Shown here piece by piece: positions 1 to 7,897 of a DNA stretch of 64,000 bases (the first letter of the stretch is position 1; the number at the start of each line of letters is the position of its first letter). The notes below the pieces were generated by a model. It saw only the letters and a list, made by a program, of their open reading frames with translations, had not been told where the DNA came from and made no database searches. This DNA comes from Planctomonas sp. JC2975. Its GTDB lineage: Bacteria; Actinomycetota; Actinomycetes; Actinomycetales; Microbacteriaceae. Position numbers and translations under genes: made by a program. The stretch lies in the NCBI RefSeq assembly GCF_012985205.1, contig NZ_JABEKS010000001.1, forward strand, positions 1,426,001 through 1,490,000. The letters run 5' to 3'.

Positions 1-111
1 CACCCCGATGATTCCGACGCCGACACGTTCAGCGGATCCGAGCGCATCCGCTGAAAGCCATCGGCCGGCGCGCGGCCAGTGCGGATCGTCGAAGAGCGGC
101 GCCTCTGTCAT
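1..111 (-). CDS. Partial 5' end of an arginase/agmatinase-like gene
   Basis: An open frame starts with ATG at 111 and runs off the left edge of the window. Only 37 residues are visible: an N-terminus with the segment PLFDDPHWPRAGRW, then a hydrophobic strand ending GVGIIGV. In Actinobacteria this kind of N-terminus followed by a first beta strand is seen in ureohydrolase (arginase/agmatinase/formiminoglutamase) family proteins, but the metal-binding motifs lie outside the window. The gene is divergent from the ArsR gene at 304. The coding frame is well supported by G/C third positions; the product is a tentative recognition from a short stretch. Confidence 0.5.
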   Translation of the reverse strand, partial: MTEAPLFDDPHWPRAGRWLSADALGSAERVGVGIIGV

Positions 112-275
112 GAGCACCACGTTAGGCCGGTCGGCGGGCGCGGGACGCGGCGGGTTCGGGCATCCGTGTCCGGCGGGGCGGACACGCCGACGGCACCGCG
201 CACGTCGACCGAGGCGGACCGTTCACACGGACCGACCTGGACCGTTGACACCACGAGATAGGGGGCGTACCGTAT

Positions 276-291
276 TCAACATCTTCGTTGA
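276..291. promoter_or_regulatory. Inverted repeat, candidate ArsR operator
   Basis: TCAAC-ATCTTC-GTTGA is a 5-bp inverted repeat with a 6-bp spacer, ending 12 bases before the TTG start of the ArsR gene. ArsR-type repressors commonly bind such dyads over their own promoters, so autoregulation is plausible. The sequence shows only the symmetry. Confidence 0.45.
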
Positions 292-303
292 TAAAGGATT
301 CTG

Positions 304-705
304 TTGAACACTGACACCGACGCCAAGGATGCCATCGACCCCCGTGAGGAGCGGCTCGACAGGGCCTTCCATGCGCTCGGCGACCAGGTGCGTCGGGCGA
401 TGATCGCCCGGCTCAGCCGCGGTCCGGCAACCGTGAACGAACTCGCGGAGCCGTTCGGCATCACGGTGCAGGCGGTCTCCCGACACATCCACGTGCTCGA
501 GGAAGCCGGCCTCGTCACCAGGACCCGCGATGCGCAGCGACGCCCCGTGCACCTGAATGCGGGTGCGCTCGAGGAGCTCACGTCGTGGATCGACGGCTAC
601 CGCCTCGCGCACGAGAGCTCGTTCCGGGCGCTCGACGGTGTGCTGGCGGGACTGAAGCCCGGGAACCACACAACCGACAACGAGAAACAAGGAGAGAGAT
701 CATGA
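304..705 (+). CDS. ArsR family winged-helix transcriptional regulator
   Basis: A 133-residue protein with a typical ArsR winged helix. Helix alpha1 is near residues 15-30 (DRAFHALGDQVRRAMI), and the HTH is at about 38-68 with NELAEPFGITVQAVSRHI as the helix-turn-recognition helix, followed by the wing. There are no Cys pairs for metal sensing, so it probably belongs to the ArsR group that sits with SRPBCC/AHSA1 partners rather than the metal sensors. The start is TTG at 304. The stop overlaps the next gene as ATGA (702-705), which implies translational coupling. An inverted repeat just upstream suggests autoregulation. Confidence 0.85.
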   Translation: MNTDTDAKDAIDPREERLDRAFHALGDQVRRAMIARLSRGPATVNELAEPFGITVQAVSRHIHVLEEAGLVTRTRDAQRRPVHLNAGALEELTSWIDGYRLAHESSFRALDGVLAGLKPGNHTTDNEKQGERS

Positions 706-1181
706 GCAACGAACTGACGGTGAACGCCCCGGAGGGACTGCCGTTCGTCGACTTCGCGCGCGAGTTCGACGCCCCCGTTGAAGCCGTCTTCCGCGCCTAC
801 AAGGACCCCGCACTGTATCGGCAGTGGAACGGTCCGCGCGGGTACGAGATGGACCTGCAGGAGTACGACTTCACGAGCGGTGGCCGCTACCGCTTCATCC
901 ACCGCGACCCCGACGGCAACGAGTACGGGTTCCGCGGTGTGTTCCACAAGGTGCGCGACAACGAGTTCGCCGTGCAGACCTTCGAGTTCGACGGAGTGCC
1001 CGATGCCGTGAGCATCGAGTTCATCACGTTCGAGGCGCTGCCCGACGGTCGGAGCCGCGTCTCCGGCCACGCCGTGTATCCCAGCCTCGAAGGCCGCGAC
1101 GGCATCGTCGCGATGGGGATGGAAGACGGGATGCGCGACAGCTACGAGAAGCTCGAGGAGATCGCGACGGCTCGCGTGTGA
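702..1181 (+). CDS. SRPBCC (AHSA1-type) domain protein
   Basis: A 159-residue protein of the START-like AHSA1/activator of Hsp90 ATPase fold: an opening segment FAREFDAPVEAVFRAY, a central Gly-rich turn (FTSGGRYRFIHRDPDG) and a C-terminal long helix (GMEDGMRDSYEKLEEI). The ATG at 702 is preferred to longer frames because it follows a GGAGAGAG ribosome-binding site and overlaps the ArsR stop as ATGA. ArsR-SRPBCC pairs are common in Actinobacteria. The fold binds hydrophobic ligands, but the ligand here is unknown. Confidence 0.85.
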   Translation: MSNELTVNAPEGLPFVDFAREFDAPVEAVFRAYKDPALYRQWNGPRGYEMDLQEYDFTSGGRYRFIHRDPDGNEYGFRGVFHKVRDNEFAVQTFEFDGVPDAVSIEFITFEALPDGRSRVSGHAVYPSLEGRDGIVAMGMEDGMRDSYEKLEEIATARV

Positions 1182-1223
1182 GCGAGAGCCGGACGCGAAC
1201 CGCTGACGATCGCGACCGTCACT

Positions 1224-1254
1224 GAGCCGGGACCCGCAATGGGGCTCCCGGCTC
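1224..1254 (+). terminator. Hairpin terminator after the ArsR-SRPBCC operon
   Basis: GAGCCGGGA and TCCCGGCTC form a perfect 9-bp stem around a 13-base loop, 43 bases after the SRPBCC stop and between convergent genes. There is no clear T tract, so it is called from the stem and its position. Confidence 0.6.
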
Positions 1255-1289
1255 GGCGCGTCATCGCCCGTCAGAGCCCCGTCAGCTCC

Positions 1290-2396
1290 TCAGAGGCGTG
1301 CCAGCGAGTGCGGCCTCACGTTGAGCGCCTCGACGCCGTCGTCCGTCACGACCACGATGTCTTCGATGCGGCCCCCCCCACTCGCCGTCGAAGTAGATGC
1401 CGGGCTCGATGCTGAACGCCATCCCCGGCACCAGTTCGATCGCGTTGCCGGCGACGATGTACGGCTCCTCGTGCACGGAGAGCCCGATGCCGTGCCCTGT
1501 GCGGTGGATGAAGCGATCGGCGAGACCGGCATCCGCCAGCACGGCGCGCGCTGCGGCATCAACGCTTTCGGCGGTGACACCGGGCCGGACGGCGTCCACG
1601 GCCGCCTGCTGTGCACGCTCGAGTGCGGCATACGCATACCGGATGCCCGCGCCCACCTCGCCCGTGGCATACGTTCGCGTGCTGTCCGAGTTGTATCCGA
1701 GCGCCGTCGGGCCGCCTATGTCGACGACCACCGTCTCCTCCTCGCCGATCACGCGGTCGGACACCTCGTGGTGCGGGTCGGCGCCGTTCGGACCGGATCC
1801 GACGATCACGAAGTCCGCCAGCGCGTGGCCCTCCTCCACGATCGCCGCGGCGATGTCGGCAGCCACCTCGCGCTCGGTGCGTCCAGGCCGGAGCCACTCG
1901 CGTGCACGCGATCGATCGCGGCGCCCGCCTCACGGAGGGCCGCGATCTCCGCGGCGTCCTTCACCATGCGCAGGCTGCGCAGCACGGGAGTGGCCAACTC
2001 GATGGCGGCGTCGGAGGTGACCGCGAGCGGCACGGTGTGCAACGCGGGCGTCGCCTCGCTGACGCCGATCCGTTGGGTGATGCCGAGGCCGCGCAGTGCC
2101 AGAGCGTACGGATCCTGGCCGTCGACCCAGTCACGCACATCGAGGCCCGCCTCGCCGACGGCCGACGCTCGCAGCGCTGCCAGCTCCATCCTCGGCGCCA
2201 CGACGAACGGATCACCGTCGGCGGGGAGTACGAGCGCCGTGAGCCGTTCGAACGTGCTTGCGCGCGATCCGACCAGGTACTGCAGGTCGGGGCCCGGCGT
2301 CACGATGACGGCGTCGAGTCCGTTCTCCCGAACGAGTTCGACGGCCCGCTGCAGGCGGGAGAGGTACACGGCTGTGCTGAATCGATCCTCGGCCAT
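1290..2396 (-). pseudogene. M24 family metallopeptidase (Xaa-Pro aminopeptidase-like), two frameshifts
   Basis: Read from ATG at 2396, the N-terminal creatinase-like domain is intact to about residue 165 (ending AIDRVHA). The frame then changes near 1899-1905, after which REVAADIAAAIVEEG and the metal-binding core follow in a second frame: VVVDIGG, NSDSTRTYATG, HRTGHGIGLSVHEEP and SIEPGIYF. A second shift falls in a run of eight C (G on the coding strand) at 1372-1379; one G fewer would restore EWGGRIEDIVVVTDDG and a normal C-terminus ending at 1290. Reassembled, it has about 370 residues, normal for the family, with the expected Asp, Asp, His and Glu ligands. It is either a recent pseudogene or a sequence error; the homopolymer site is the more error-prone of the two. 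Confidence 0.8.
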
Positions 2397-2441
2397 GCCT
2401 CGAGCCTAGCTACGGCCGAACGTCGCGTCGGCGGTCCGTGA

Positions 2442-2565
2442 GGGCACTCTCGTGGGGAAGAACGGGCACCCTCGGGAGGGAGAACGGGCACCCTCGGGCG
2501 GGAGAACGGGGACCCTCGGGAGGGAGAACGGGCACCCTCGGGCGGGAGAACGGGCACCCTCGGGA
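2442..2565. repeat. Tandem repeat of a 22-bp unit
   Basis: Units lie at 2442-2463 (degenerate), 2464-2485, 2486-2507, 2508-2529, 2530-2551, and a partial copy at 2552-2565. Each contains GGGCACCCTCGGG and GGGAGAAC cores, and alternate copies carry A or C at one position. The array sits between the start of the M24 gene (2396) and the stop of the transporter gene (2567), both on the minus strand. It has no spacer structure like a CRISPR and no open frame of its own. Confidence 0.9.
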
Positions 2566-2566
2566 A

Positions 2567-3424
2567 TCAGGCTAGGGCGACGACGGCGACGGAGGCCGCG
2601 GACAGGACGAGGCCGACGCGCTGCGGCCAGTTCCATCTCTCCCTCAGCACGAAACGGGCCAGCAGTACGGTGACCGCCGGATACATCGAGGTCACCACCG
2701 CGATGATCACGAGCTCGCCGAACCCGGTCGACGCGAGATAGGCCAGCGCCGCGACGGCGCCCAGCACGCCGGCGATGAGGGGAAGGCGCCACTCGGCGGC
2801 GAGAAGACCGCCGCGAGCGCGGAATCCGGCCACCGCGAACGGCACGATGAGCACGCACGCCACGAGCATGCCGGAGGCGACGGGCCAGGCGCCCGATCCG
2901 GATCCAGCCCGCTCCAGGGCGATGAACAGCAGAGCGAAGGACGCGCCGGCGATGATCCCGTAGAGCGCGCCCCCTCGGTGCTGGCGCTGTTCACCGTCTG
3001 CCGCGCCTGATCCGCCCGTCCACGACACGAGCGCGACGGCGACGATCGCGGCGATGACGCCCAGGATGCCCAGCACGGGCAGCCGGTTGCCGATCAGCAC
3101 GCCGACGACCGCCGGGATCACCACAGTGAGCACACCGGACACGGTCGCCACGACGCTCATCGAGCCGACCGCGAATCCCTGGTACAGCGCCAGAGTGCCG
3201 ACGGCGCTGCCCACCCCGCTGATCGCTCCCCAGAGCAGCACGGATGCCGTCGGTCCGCTCCCGTGCACGAACACGAGCACGACGCCCGAGAACACGAGCT
3301 CCACACCCAGCGTCACCGCCGTCACGAGCATCACGGGCGTCCTGCGCCCTGCCATGCCGGCGAAGAAGTCGGATGCGCCGTAGCCGACGGCGGCGATCAG
3401 CGCGAGCAGCGCTCCCACGGGCAT
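2567..3424 (-). CDS. EamA/DMT superfamily transporter
   Basis: A 285-residue, almost wholly hydrophobic protein with about ten predicted membrane helices arranged as two EamA repeats, each with the usual short helices and Gly/Pro-rich turns. The N-terminus starts ALLALIAAVGYGASDFFAG. The C-terminal half carries PLIAGVLGAVAALAYLAS, and a positively charged RFVLRERWNWPQ segment before the last helix is a classic DMT signature. These proteins export or import small metabolites, and the substrate cannot be inferred here. The stop lies two bases beyond the 22-bp repeat array. The MarR gene 94 bp upstream on the same strand may be co-transcribed. Confidence 0.85.
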   Translation of the reverse strand: MPVGALLALIAAVGYGASDFFAGMAGRRTPVMLVTAVTLGVELVFSGVVLVFVHGSGPTASVLLWGAISGVGSAVGTLALYQGFAVGSMSVVATVSGVLTVVIPAVVGVLIGNRLPVLGILGVIAAIVAVALVSWTGGSGAADGEQRQHRGGALYGIIAGASFALLFIALERAGSGSGAWPVASGMLVACVLIVPFAVAGFRARGGLLAAEWRLPLIAGVLGAVAALAYLASTGFGELVIIAVVTSMYPAVTVLLARFVLRERWNWPQRVGLVLSAASVAVVALA

Positions 3425-3518
3425 CCCCTTCCGTTCCTCCGGCTTCCGGTGTCACGAGCCGCGGATTCGACGCAGCACGACCCACGGATCGCGACAACAC
3501 GAACGGGGCCCGGTGTCG

Positions 3519-4007
3519 CTACTGAGGCGCGACCCTCATCATCCTCCGCTGCGGGTCGAGACGCCCGACGACGGGCTCCAGGATGTCGGCGAGCGCCTCC
3601 AGCTGCTCGCGGTCCAGCCGGTCGATCACGAGATGACGCACGAGCTCGAGGTGCCCGGGCAGCGCGCGAACCAGCGCCTTGCGCCCCTCGGATGTCAGCC
3701 GCACGTTGATCACCCGTGCGTCTTCAGGGCTGTCGACCCGTTCCACCAGCGCGCGAGCCGTGAGCTTGCCGATCACCTTGGACAGCCTCGGCAATGTGGA
3801 GTTGACCATGACGGCGATGTCGGACATGCGCATCGTGTTGTGCCCAGCCTGCTTGAGGCCGCTCAGCACCATGAACTCGAAGTGCGTCATGCCGGCGTGC
3901 GCCCTCAGGTCGGCGTCGAGGGCGGCGGGGAGCAGCTCGGCGGTCGCCACGAGCGCCAGCCATGCGCGCGACTCGAGCGCATCCATGCGGGGCACCGTTG
4001 GAACCAT
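3519..4007 (-). CDS. MarR family transcriptional regulator
   Basis: A 162-residue winged-helix regulator: an N-terminal dimerisation helix, HTH near residues 58-85 (MRMSDIAVMVNSTLPRLSKVIGKL), and the wing motif SPEDARVINVRLTSEG that defines MarR proteins. It is divergent from the reductase gene at 4109, and two palindromes fill the 101-bp gap between them. The expected arrangement is a repressor controlling itself and the divergent gene, released by a small molecule. ATG at 4007 is used; ATG at 3986 is a possible alternative. Confidence 0.88.
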   Translation of the reverse strand: MVPTVPRMDALESRAWLALVATAELLPAALDADLRAHAGMTHFEFMVLSGLKQAGHNTMRMSDIAVMVNSTLPRLSKVIGKLTARALVERVDSPEDARVINVRLTSEGRKALVRALPGHLELVRHLVIDRLDREQLEALADILEPVVGRLDPQRRMMRVAPQ

Positions 4008-4034
4008 GGAAGGAGTTTACCGAGGTCGGAATAG

Positions 4035-4046
4035 TTGCAGCTGCAA
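4035..4046. promoter_or_regulatory. MarR operator 1 (palindrome)
   Basis: TTGCAGCTGCAA is a perfect 12-bp palindrome 27 bases upstream of the MarR start. Its core is identical to that of operator 2, centred 28 bp away. Confidence 0.75.
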
Positions 4047-4061
4047 GTTGTTGTAGCAAAG

Positions 4062-4075
4062 GTTGCAGCTGCAAC
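4062..4075. promoter_or_regulatory. MarR operator 2 (palindrome)
   Basis: GTTGCAGCTGCAAC is a perfect 14-bp palindrome, 33 bases upstream of the reductase start. The 28-bp centre-to-centre distance is near three helical turns, so two dimers could bind almost the same face. Repetition of one core in a divergent promoter is strong evidence for a regulator site. Confidence 0.78.
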
Positions 4076-4108
4076 AATCAAGCTCATCGAACGTCTCAGG
4101 AGGACGAC

Positions 4109-4732
4109 ATGACAAGCATCTCGGTGATCGGCACGGGCAACATGGGCTCCGCCATCTCGGCCGTCGCGGTGAAGGGCGGCGCCCACGTTCAGGTCGTCGC
4201 CCGCGACACGACCAAGGCCCAGGAACTGGCCGCTCAGCTCGGCGCGACGTCTGCGACGTTCGGCGACGTGCTCACCGGCGACATCGTGGTGCTGGCGCTC
4301 CCCTACCCGGCGCTCGACGAGGTCGTCTCGACGTACGGCCCGCGCCTGGACGGCAAGACCGTCGTCGACCTCACGAACCCTGTCGACTTCGCCACGTTCG
4401 ACGCGCTGACCGTGCCCGCGCACTCGTCGGCCGCCGACGAGCTGCAGGCGAAGCTGCCGAACGCCCACGTCGTGAAGGCGTTCAACACCAACTTCGCGGC
4501 CACGCTCGCCAGCGGCACGGTGGGCGGCGAGCCCACCACCGTGGTGATCGCGGGCGACGACGACAGCGCGAAGGCCGAGCTGGCGGCCGTGATCACGGCC
4601 GCCGGTCTGAAGGCTGCCGACGCCGGATCGCTGAAGCGCGCCCGCGAGCTGGAGGCCGTCGGATTCCTGCAGATGGTGCTCGCCGTGCGCGAGCACGTCA
4701 GCTGGACCGGCGGATTCGGCGTCCACGCCTGA
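4109..4732 (+). CDS. NAD(P)-binding reductase, F420-dependent NADP oxidoreductase-like
   Basis: A 207-residue Rossmann protein. The N-terminus ISVIGTGNMGSAI (residues 4-16) is the dinucleotide-binding GxGxxG motif. Further on, VVLALPYPALDEVV, VVDLTNPVDF and VVKAFNTNFA match the NADPH-dependent F420 reductase / NPD family, which transfers hydride between NADP and F420 or a related acceptor. The C-terminal segment GSLKRARELEAVGFLQM is also typical. ATG at 4109 has CAGGAGGA upstream. Two palindromes in the gap indicate control by the divergent MarR protein, so the gene is probably induced by a small-molecule or redox stress. The exact acceptor is not resolvable. Confidence 0.8.
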   Translation: MTSISVIGTGNMGSAISAVAVKGGAHVQVVARDTTKAQELAAQLGATSATFGDVLTGDIVVLALPYPALDEVVSTYGPRLDGKTVVDLTNPVDFATFDALTVPAHSSAADELQAKLPNAHVVKAFNTNFAATLASGTVGGEPTTVVIAGDDDSAKAELAAVITAAGLKAADAGSLKRARELEAVGFLQMVLAVREHVSWTGGFGVHA

Positions 4733-4753
4733 TCGGCGGATCCGGTCAGGGTC

Positions 4754-4789
4754 GATGGCGCGTGCGAGACCCGAATCGCACGCGCCATC
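4754..4789 (+). terminator. Strong hairpin terminator
   Basis: GATGGCGCGTGCGA and TCGCACGCGCCATC form a perfect 14-bp stem with an 8-base loop, 21 bases after the reductase stop. No T tract follows, as is usual in high-GC Actinobacteria. Confidence 0.8.
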
Positions 4790-4969
4790 CGCGGTGTGAG
4801 ACGTGTTCATAGTGAAGACCCTCACAGGCGCTCTCCGCCCCGTGCTCCCCGTCATTCCGCGGCAGAACAGGGCATTCGACCCCGCTGATCGCGGTGCGGA
4901 CAGCCCGGGCATCCGCTCCGGCTTCTCGTCGGGAGGATGCTGTTACCCACCGTTCCTAGCATCGCGATC

Positions 4970-6346
4970 ATGCGAACTCCCCGGGTCTCGACGGTCACCA
5001 TCGAGGACACGGATCCCGCGACGGCGGCGTCCGGCGCCACGCCCAGTGGTTCGCGGGGTGACCGCGACGATGTCCTGGAGGTCTGGCGCAGCCGGATAGC
5101 CGTCGCACGCGAGTCCCGCGCCTGGATGTGGGGCGCCTTCGCGTTCGTGCACCTCGCGATCGCCGCCGCCGTGCTCTCGTTCGACGGCTACCACCTCGGC
5201 GACGTGCACACGGCATATGTGACGTGGGCGCAGCACGCGTTCACCGGAAATCACGACCTCGTGGGGATCGACTCGAGCTGGGTGTATCCGATCGGAGCGC
5301 TGGTGCCGATCCTGCTGCCGATGCTGTTCGGGCAGGCCGCATACGGCGTCGCGTGGGTGGCGATGGTGACCGCGCTGAACGCCGGCGCGCTCCTCGTCCT
5401 CACCCGCCGGCGCATCCGCGCGCGATGGACGGCAGCCTGGTGGTGGCTCGGATTCATGCTGCTGCTCGGCCCCATCTCGCTGGTGCGCCTCGACACGGTG
5501 TCGGTGCCGATCGCGATCGTCGCGCTGGTCTGGCTGACGACGCGGCCCCGCGTTGCCATCGTGCTCCTCACGATCGCCACCTGGATCAAGGTCTGGCCCG
5601 CCGTGCTCCTCGCGTCGGTGCTCGTGCTGCTGCGGCGGCGGATGCGCACGCTCGCCATCTCTCTGATCACCAGTGCGGCCATCGTGGCGGTGCCGCTGGC
5701 GCTGGGTGCAGGCACGCGCATCCTGAGCTTCGTCGGAATGCAGGATGCCCGCGGCCTGCAGATCGAATCGCCCGTGGCCAGCGGATGGCTCTGGGCAGCC
5801 GCCTTCCACGTTCGGTCGTCCCACGTGTTCTACAGTTCCGCGTTGAACACGTTCGAAGTGACGGGTCCCGGTGCGCGGATCGCGGCCGAGCTGATGACGC
5901 CGCTGCTCGCGGTGGCCGTCGTGGTCGTTCTGGCGCTCGGCATACGGGCGGCGGTCCTCAAGGATGCCGGGGAGTTGCCGACCCTCATGCTGTCGCTCGT
6001 GCTGGCGCTGATCCTCTTCGACAAGGTGCTGTCGCCGCAGTACATCACGTGGCTGGCCGCGCCCGTCGTGTTCGGGCTGGTGCAGAATCCGCGCCGGTTC
6101 CGCTACCCCGCGCTGCTCGCACTGGCGATCGCGGCGCTCACCCAGTCGTTCTATCCATGGCTGTACCACTACGTCGTCGTGGTGAATCCCGGCGTGCTGG
6201 AGCTTCTCGCCGCACGCAACGTGGCGCTCTGCGCGCTGTTCGCGTGGACGATCCTCGAGCTGTGGAGGGCGAAGCCCGCCGTTCGCCCGCAGCCGCGCTA
6301 CTCCGCGAGGCCCGGGACTCCGGCGGCGAGCTCGGCGAACGCCTGA
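4970..6346 (+). CDS. GT87-like polytopic mannosyltransferase (DUF2029)
   Basis: A 458-residue integral membrane protein with about ten helices after a 60-residue cytoplasmic N-terminus. Features of the polyprenol-phosphate-mannose dependent GT-C glycosyltransferases are the first luminal loop with charged residues after helix 1 (SFDGYHLGDVHTAYVTWAQH), a WIKVWPAVLL segment, and DKVLSPQYITWLAAP near residue 360. DKVxSPQYxxWL is characteristic of GT87/DUF2029 proteins. ATG at 4970 is chosen over ATG at 4937 because the upstream 11 residues have no family look. The stop lies inside the convergent nitronate monooxygenase gene (49-bp overlap). The probable role is glycosylation of cell-envelope lipids or glycans. 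Confidence 0.75.
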   Translation: MRTPRVSTVTIEDTDPATAASGATPSGSRGDRDDVLEVWRSRIAVARESRAWMWGAFAFVHLAIAAAVLSFDGYHLGDVHTAYVTWAQHAFTGNHDLVGIDSSWVYPIGALVPILLPMLFGQAAYGVAWVAMVTALNAGALLVLTRRRIRARWTAAWWWLGFMLLLGPISLVRLDTVSVPIAIVALVWLTTRPRVAIVLLTIATWIKVWPAVLLASVLVLLRRRMRTLAISLITSAAIVAVPLALGAGTRILSFVGMQDARGLQIESPVASGWLWAAAFHVRSSHVFYSSALNTFEVTGPGARIAAELMTPLLAVAVVVVLALGIRAAVLKDAGELPTLMLSLVLALILFDKVLSPQYITWLAAPVVFGLVQNPRRFRYPALLALAIAALTQSFYPWLYHYVVVVNPGVLELLAARNVALCALFAWTILELWRAKPAVRPQPRYSARPGTPAASSANA

Positions 6347-7365
6347 TCGGCGTTCTCGTACCGCGCCAGCGAGCCGGCCTGACCTAGCCAGAGCGATTGC
6401 AGGTCGCCCCTGCCCTGCTCCCCCGCGGCGGCACGGAAGCGGCCGGTGAGCCAGTTCTGCGCCGGGAAGGGCGCGATGACGCCCGCCTCCTCCATGGCGC
6501 GCACTGCGCGGTTCGGCGCGCCTCGAGAGAGGCGTCCGCTCATCGCCCGCGTCAGCACGGTGCCATCGGCGGGTGTCGATCCGATGGCCGCTCGATGCGC
6601 CTCGCTGGCCGCGGATTCGCGGGTGCGCAGGAATGCGGTGCCCACCTGCACGCCGTCGGCGCCAAGGGCGAACGCGGCCGCCACGCCGCGGCGATCCGCG
6701 ATGCCGCCGGTCGCGACGACGGGAACATCGACAGCGTCCCGCACCTGTGGAACCAGAGCGAACGTTCCGACCAGCGAATCCTCCGCGTCGCGGAGGAACG
6801 ACACGCGGTGTCCTGCGGCCTCTGCGCCGGAGGCGACCACGACGTCGACCCCGCCTGCGGCGAGCGCGACGGCCTCCTGCACGGTGGTCGCCGTGCCGAT
6901 CACGACGATTCCGCGCTCGTGTGCCGCATCGAGGATGTCGCGTCCCGGCACCCCGAAAACGACGCTGAGCGCCGCAGGCCGCGCCTGGAGCACAGCGGCC
7001 AGCTGCTCCTGGAACGGCGGAAGGTAGCGCGCAGGCGGATCCGGCACCTCAAGACCCACCTCGGCGAAGAGCGGGCGCATCGCGTCGGCGGCGCGGGCAT
7101 ACTCCTCGGCGCTCGGATCCCGCTCCGCACCGGTCGGCAGCCAGAGGTTCAACGCGAAGGGGTGCGCGGTGGCTGCACGGAGGGCATCCGCCGTCTGCAG
7201 TATGCGCTCCGCGTCGTATCCATAGAGTCCGTACGATCCCAGCCCGCCGAGTTCGCTCACGCGCGCGGTCAGGTCGACCGACGAGAGCCCGCCGAACGGC
7301 CCGAGCACGATGGGGAAGCGGATGCCCAGCATCCGGGTGAGCCGATCGGCACCTGCTGAGCTCAT
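6298..7365 (-). CDS. Nitronate monooxygenase (2-nitropropane dioxygenase family)
   Basis: A 355-residue FMN-binding TIM barrel. The start TRMLGIRFPIVLGPFGGLSS, the FALNLWLP strand, the GVDVVVASGAEAAGHR phosphate-binding loop and the VVATGGIADRRGVAAAFALGADGVQVGTAF region match class I nitronate monooxygenases, which oxidise alkyl nitronates such as propionate-3-nitronate. The family's usual EAGGH reads EAAGH here. The gene stands alone on the minus strand and overlaps the 3' end of the convergent membrane protein gene by 49 bp. Confidence 0.85.
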   Translation of the reverse strand: MSSAGADRLTRMLGIRFPIVLGPFGGLSSVDLTARVSELGGLGSYGLYGYDAERILQTADALRAATAHPFALNLWLPTGAERDPSAEEYARAADAMRPLFAEVGLEVPDPPARYLPPFQEQLAAVLQARPAALSVVFGVPGRDILDAAHERGIVVIGTATTVQEAVALAAGGVDVVVASGAEAAGHRVSFLRDAEDSLVGTFALVPQVRDAVDVPVVATGGIADRRGVAAAFALGADGVQVGTAFLRTRESAASEAHRAAIGSTPADGTVLTRAMSGRLSRGAPNRAVRAMEEAGVIAPFPAQNWLTGRFRAAAGEQGRGDLQSLWLGQAGSLARYENADQAFAELAAGVPGLAE

Positions 7366-7432
7366 GGTTCCCTCTCGGGTCTGATAAAAAGGAGATTAGC
7401 CCTCTTAAAAGAAATCAAGTGAAAGGCGCATC

Positions 7433-7867
7433 GTGACCGCGGCTCTCGGCATCCAGATTGCCACCACCTTCATCTGGCTCGGGCTGGTCTTGGGAATCTC
7501 CTTCATCGAGGCTCCCGTCAAGTTCCAGGCGCCGGGGATCACCGTCGAACTGGGCGTCGGAATCGGTCGCCTCGTCTTCCGCGTGCTGAACACGGTCGAG
7601 GGTGTCGCCGCGGTGGTGCTGCTGATCGCCGTATTCCTCCAGGGCGGCGCCAACGGGGTCTGGCCGGAGGCCCTGGCCGTTGCGCTCGCCGTCGTGCTGG
7701 CAGCCGGGGCTCTCGTGCTGCGACCGATGATGGATCGCCGCGTGCAGGCGGGGAAGACCGCGGACCGCATGCCCCGCAACAATCTGCACTTCGGCTACGT
7801 CGGCCTCGAGGTGCTCAAGGTGGCGCTGCTCGTCTGGCTCGGAGTCGTCGGTCTGATCAGCGTCTAG
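7433..7867 (+). CDS. Small integral membrane protein, four helices
   Basis: A 144-residue protein with four predicted membrane segments: about residues 5-27, 50-70, 77-97 and 122-143. A charged loop DRRVQAGKTADRMPRNNLHFGYVGLE sits between the last two. FIEAPVKFQAPG after helix 1 resembles DUF4149/DUF1772-like small membrane proteins that carry a conserved first-helix Glu-x-Pro, but the family cannot be fixed by eye. The start is GTG at 7433 after a GAAAGG site. It is divergent from the nitronate monooxygenase, and the gap of 67 bp is AT-rich and could hold both promoters. Confidence 0.7.
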   Translation: MTAALGIQIATTFIWLGLVLGISFIEAPVKFQAPGITVELGVGIGRLVFRVLNTVEGVAAVVLLIAVFLQGGANGVWPEALAVALAVVLAAGALVLRPMMDRRVQAGKTADRMPRNNLHFGYVGLEVLKVALLVWLGVVGLISV

Positions 7868-7897
7868 CGCGTCGGCGCAGCGGGGTCGGCGGGCCGG

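Noticed and set aside
8-307. A 99-codon plus-strand frame at the left edge
   Set aside because: It is Arg/Ser/Pro-rich with poor third-position bias and overlaps the minus-strand arginase-like start and the ArsR promoter.
2442-2565. A CRISPR array
   Set aside because: The 22-bp units are directly adjacent with no unique spacers and no cas genes.
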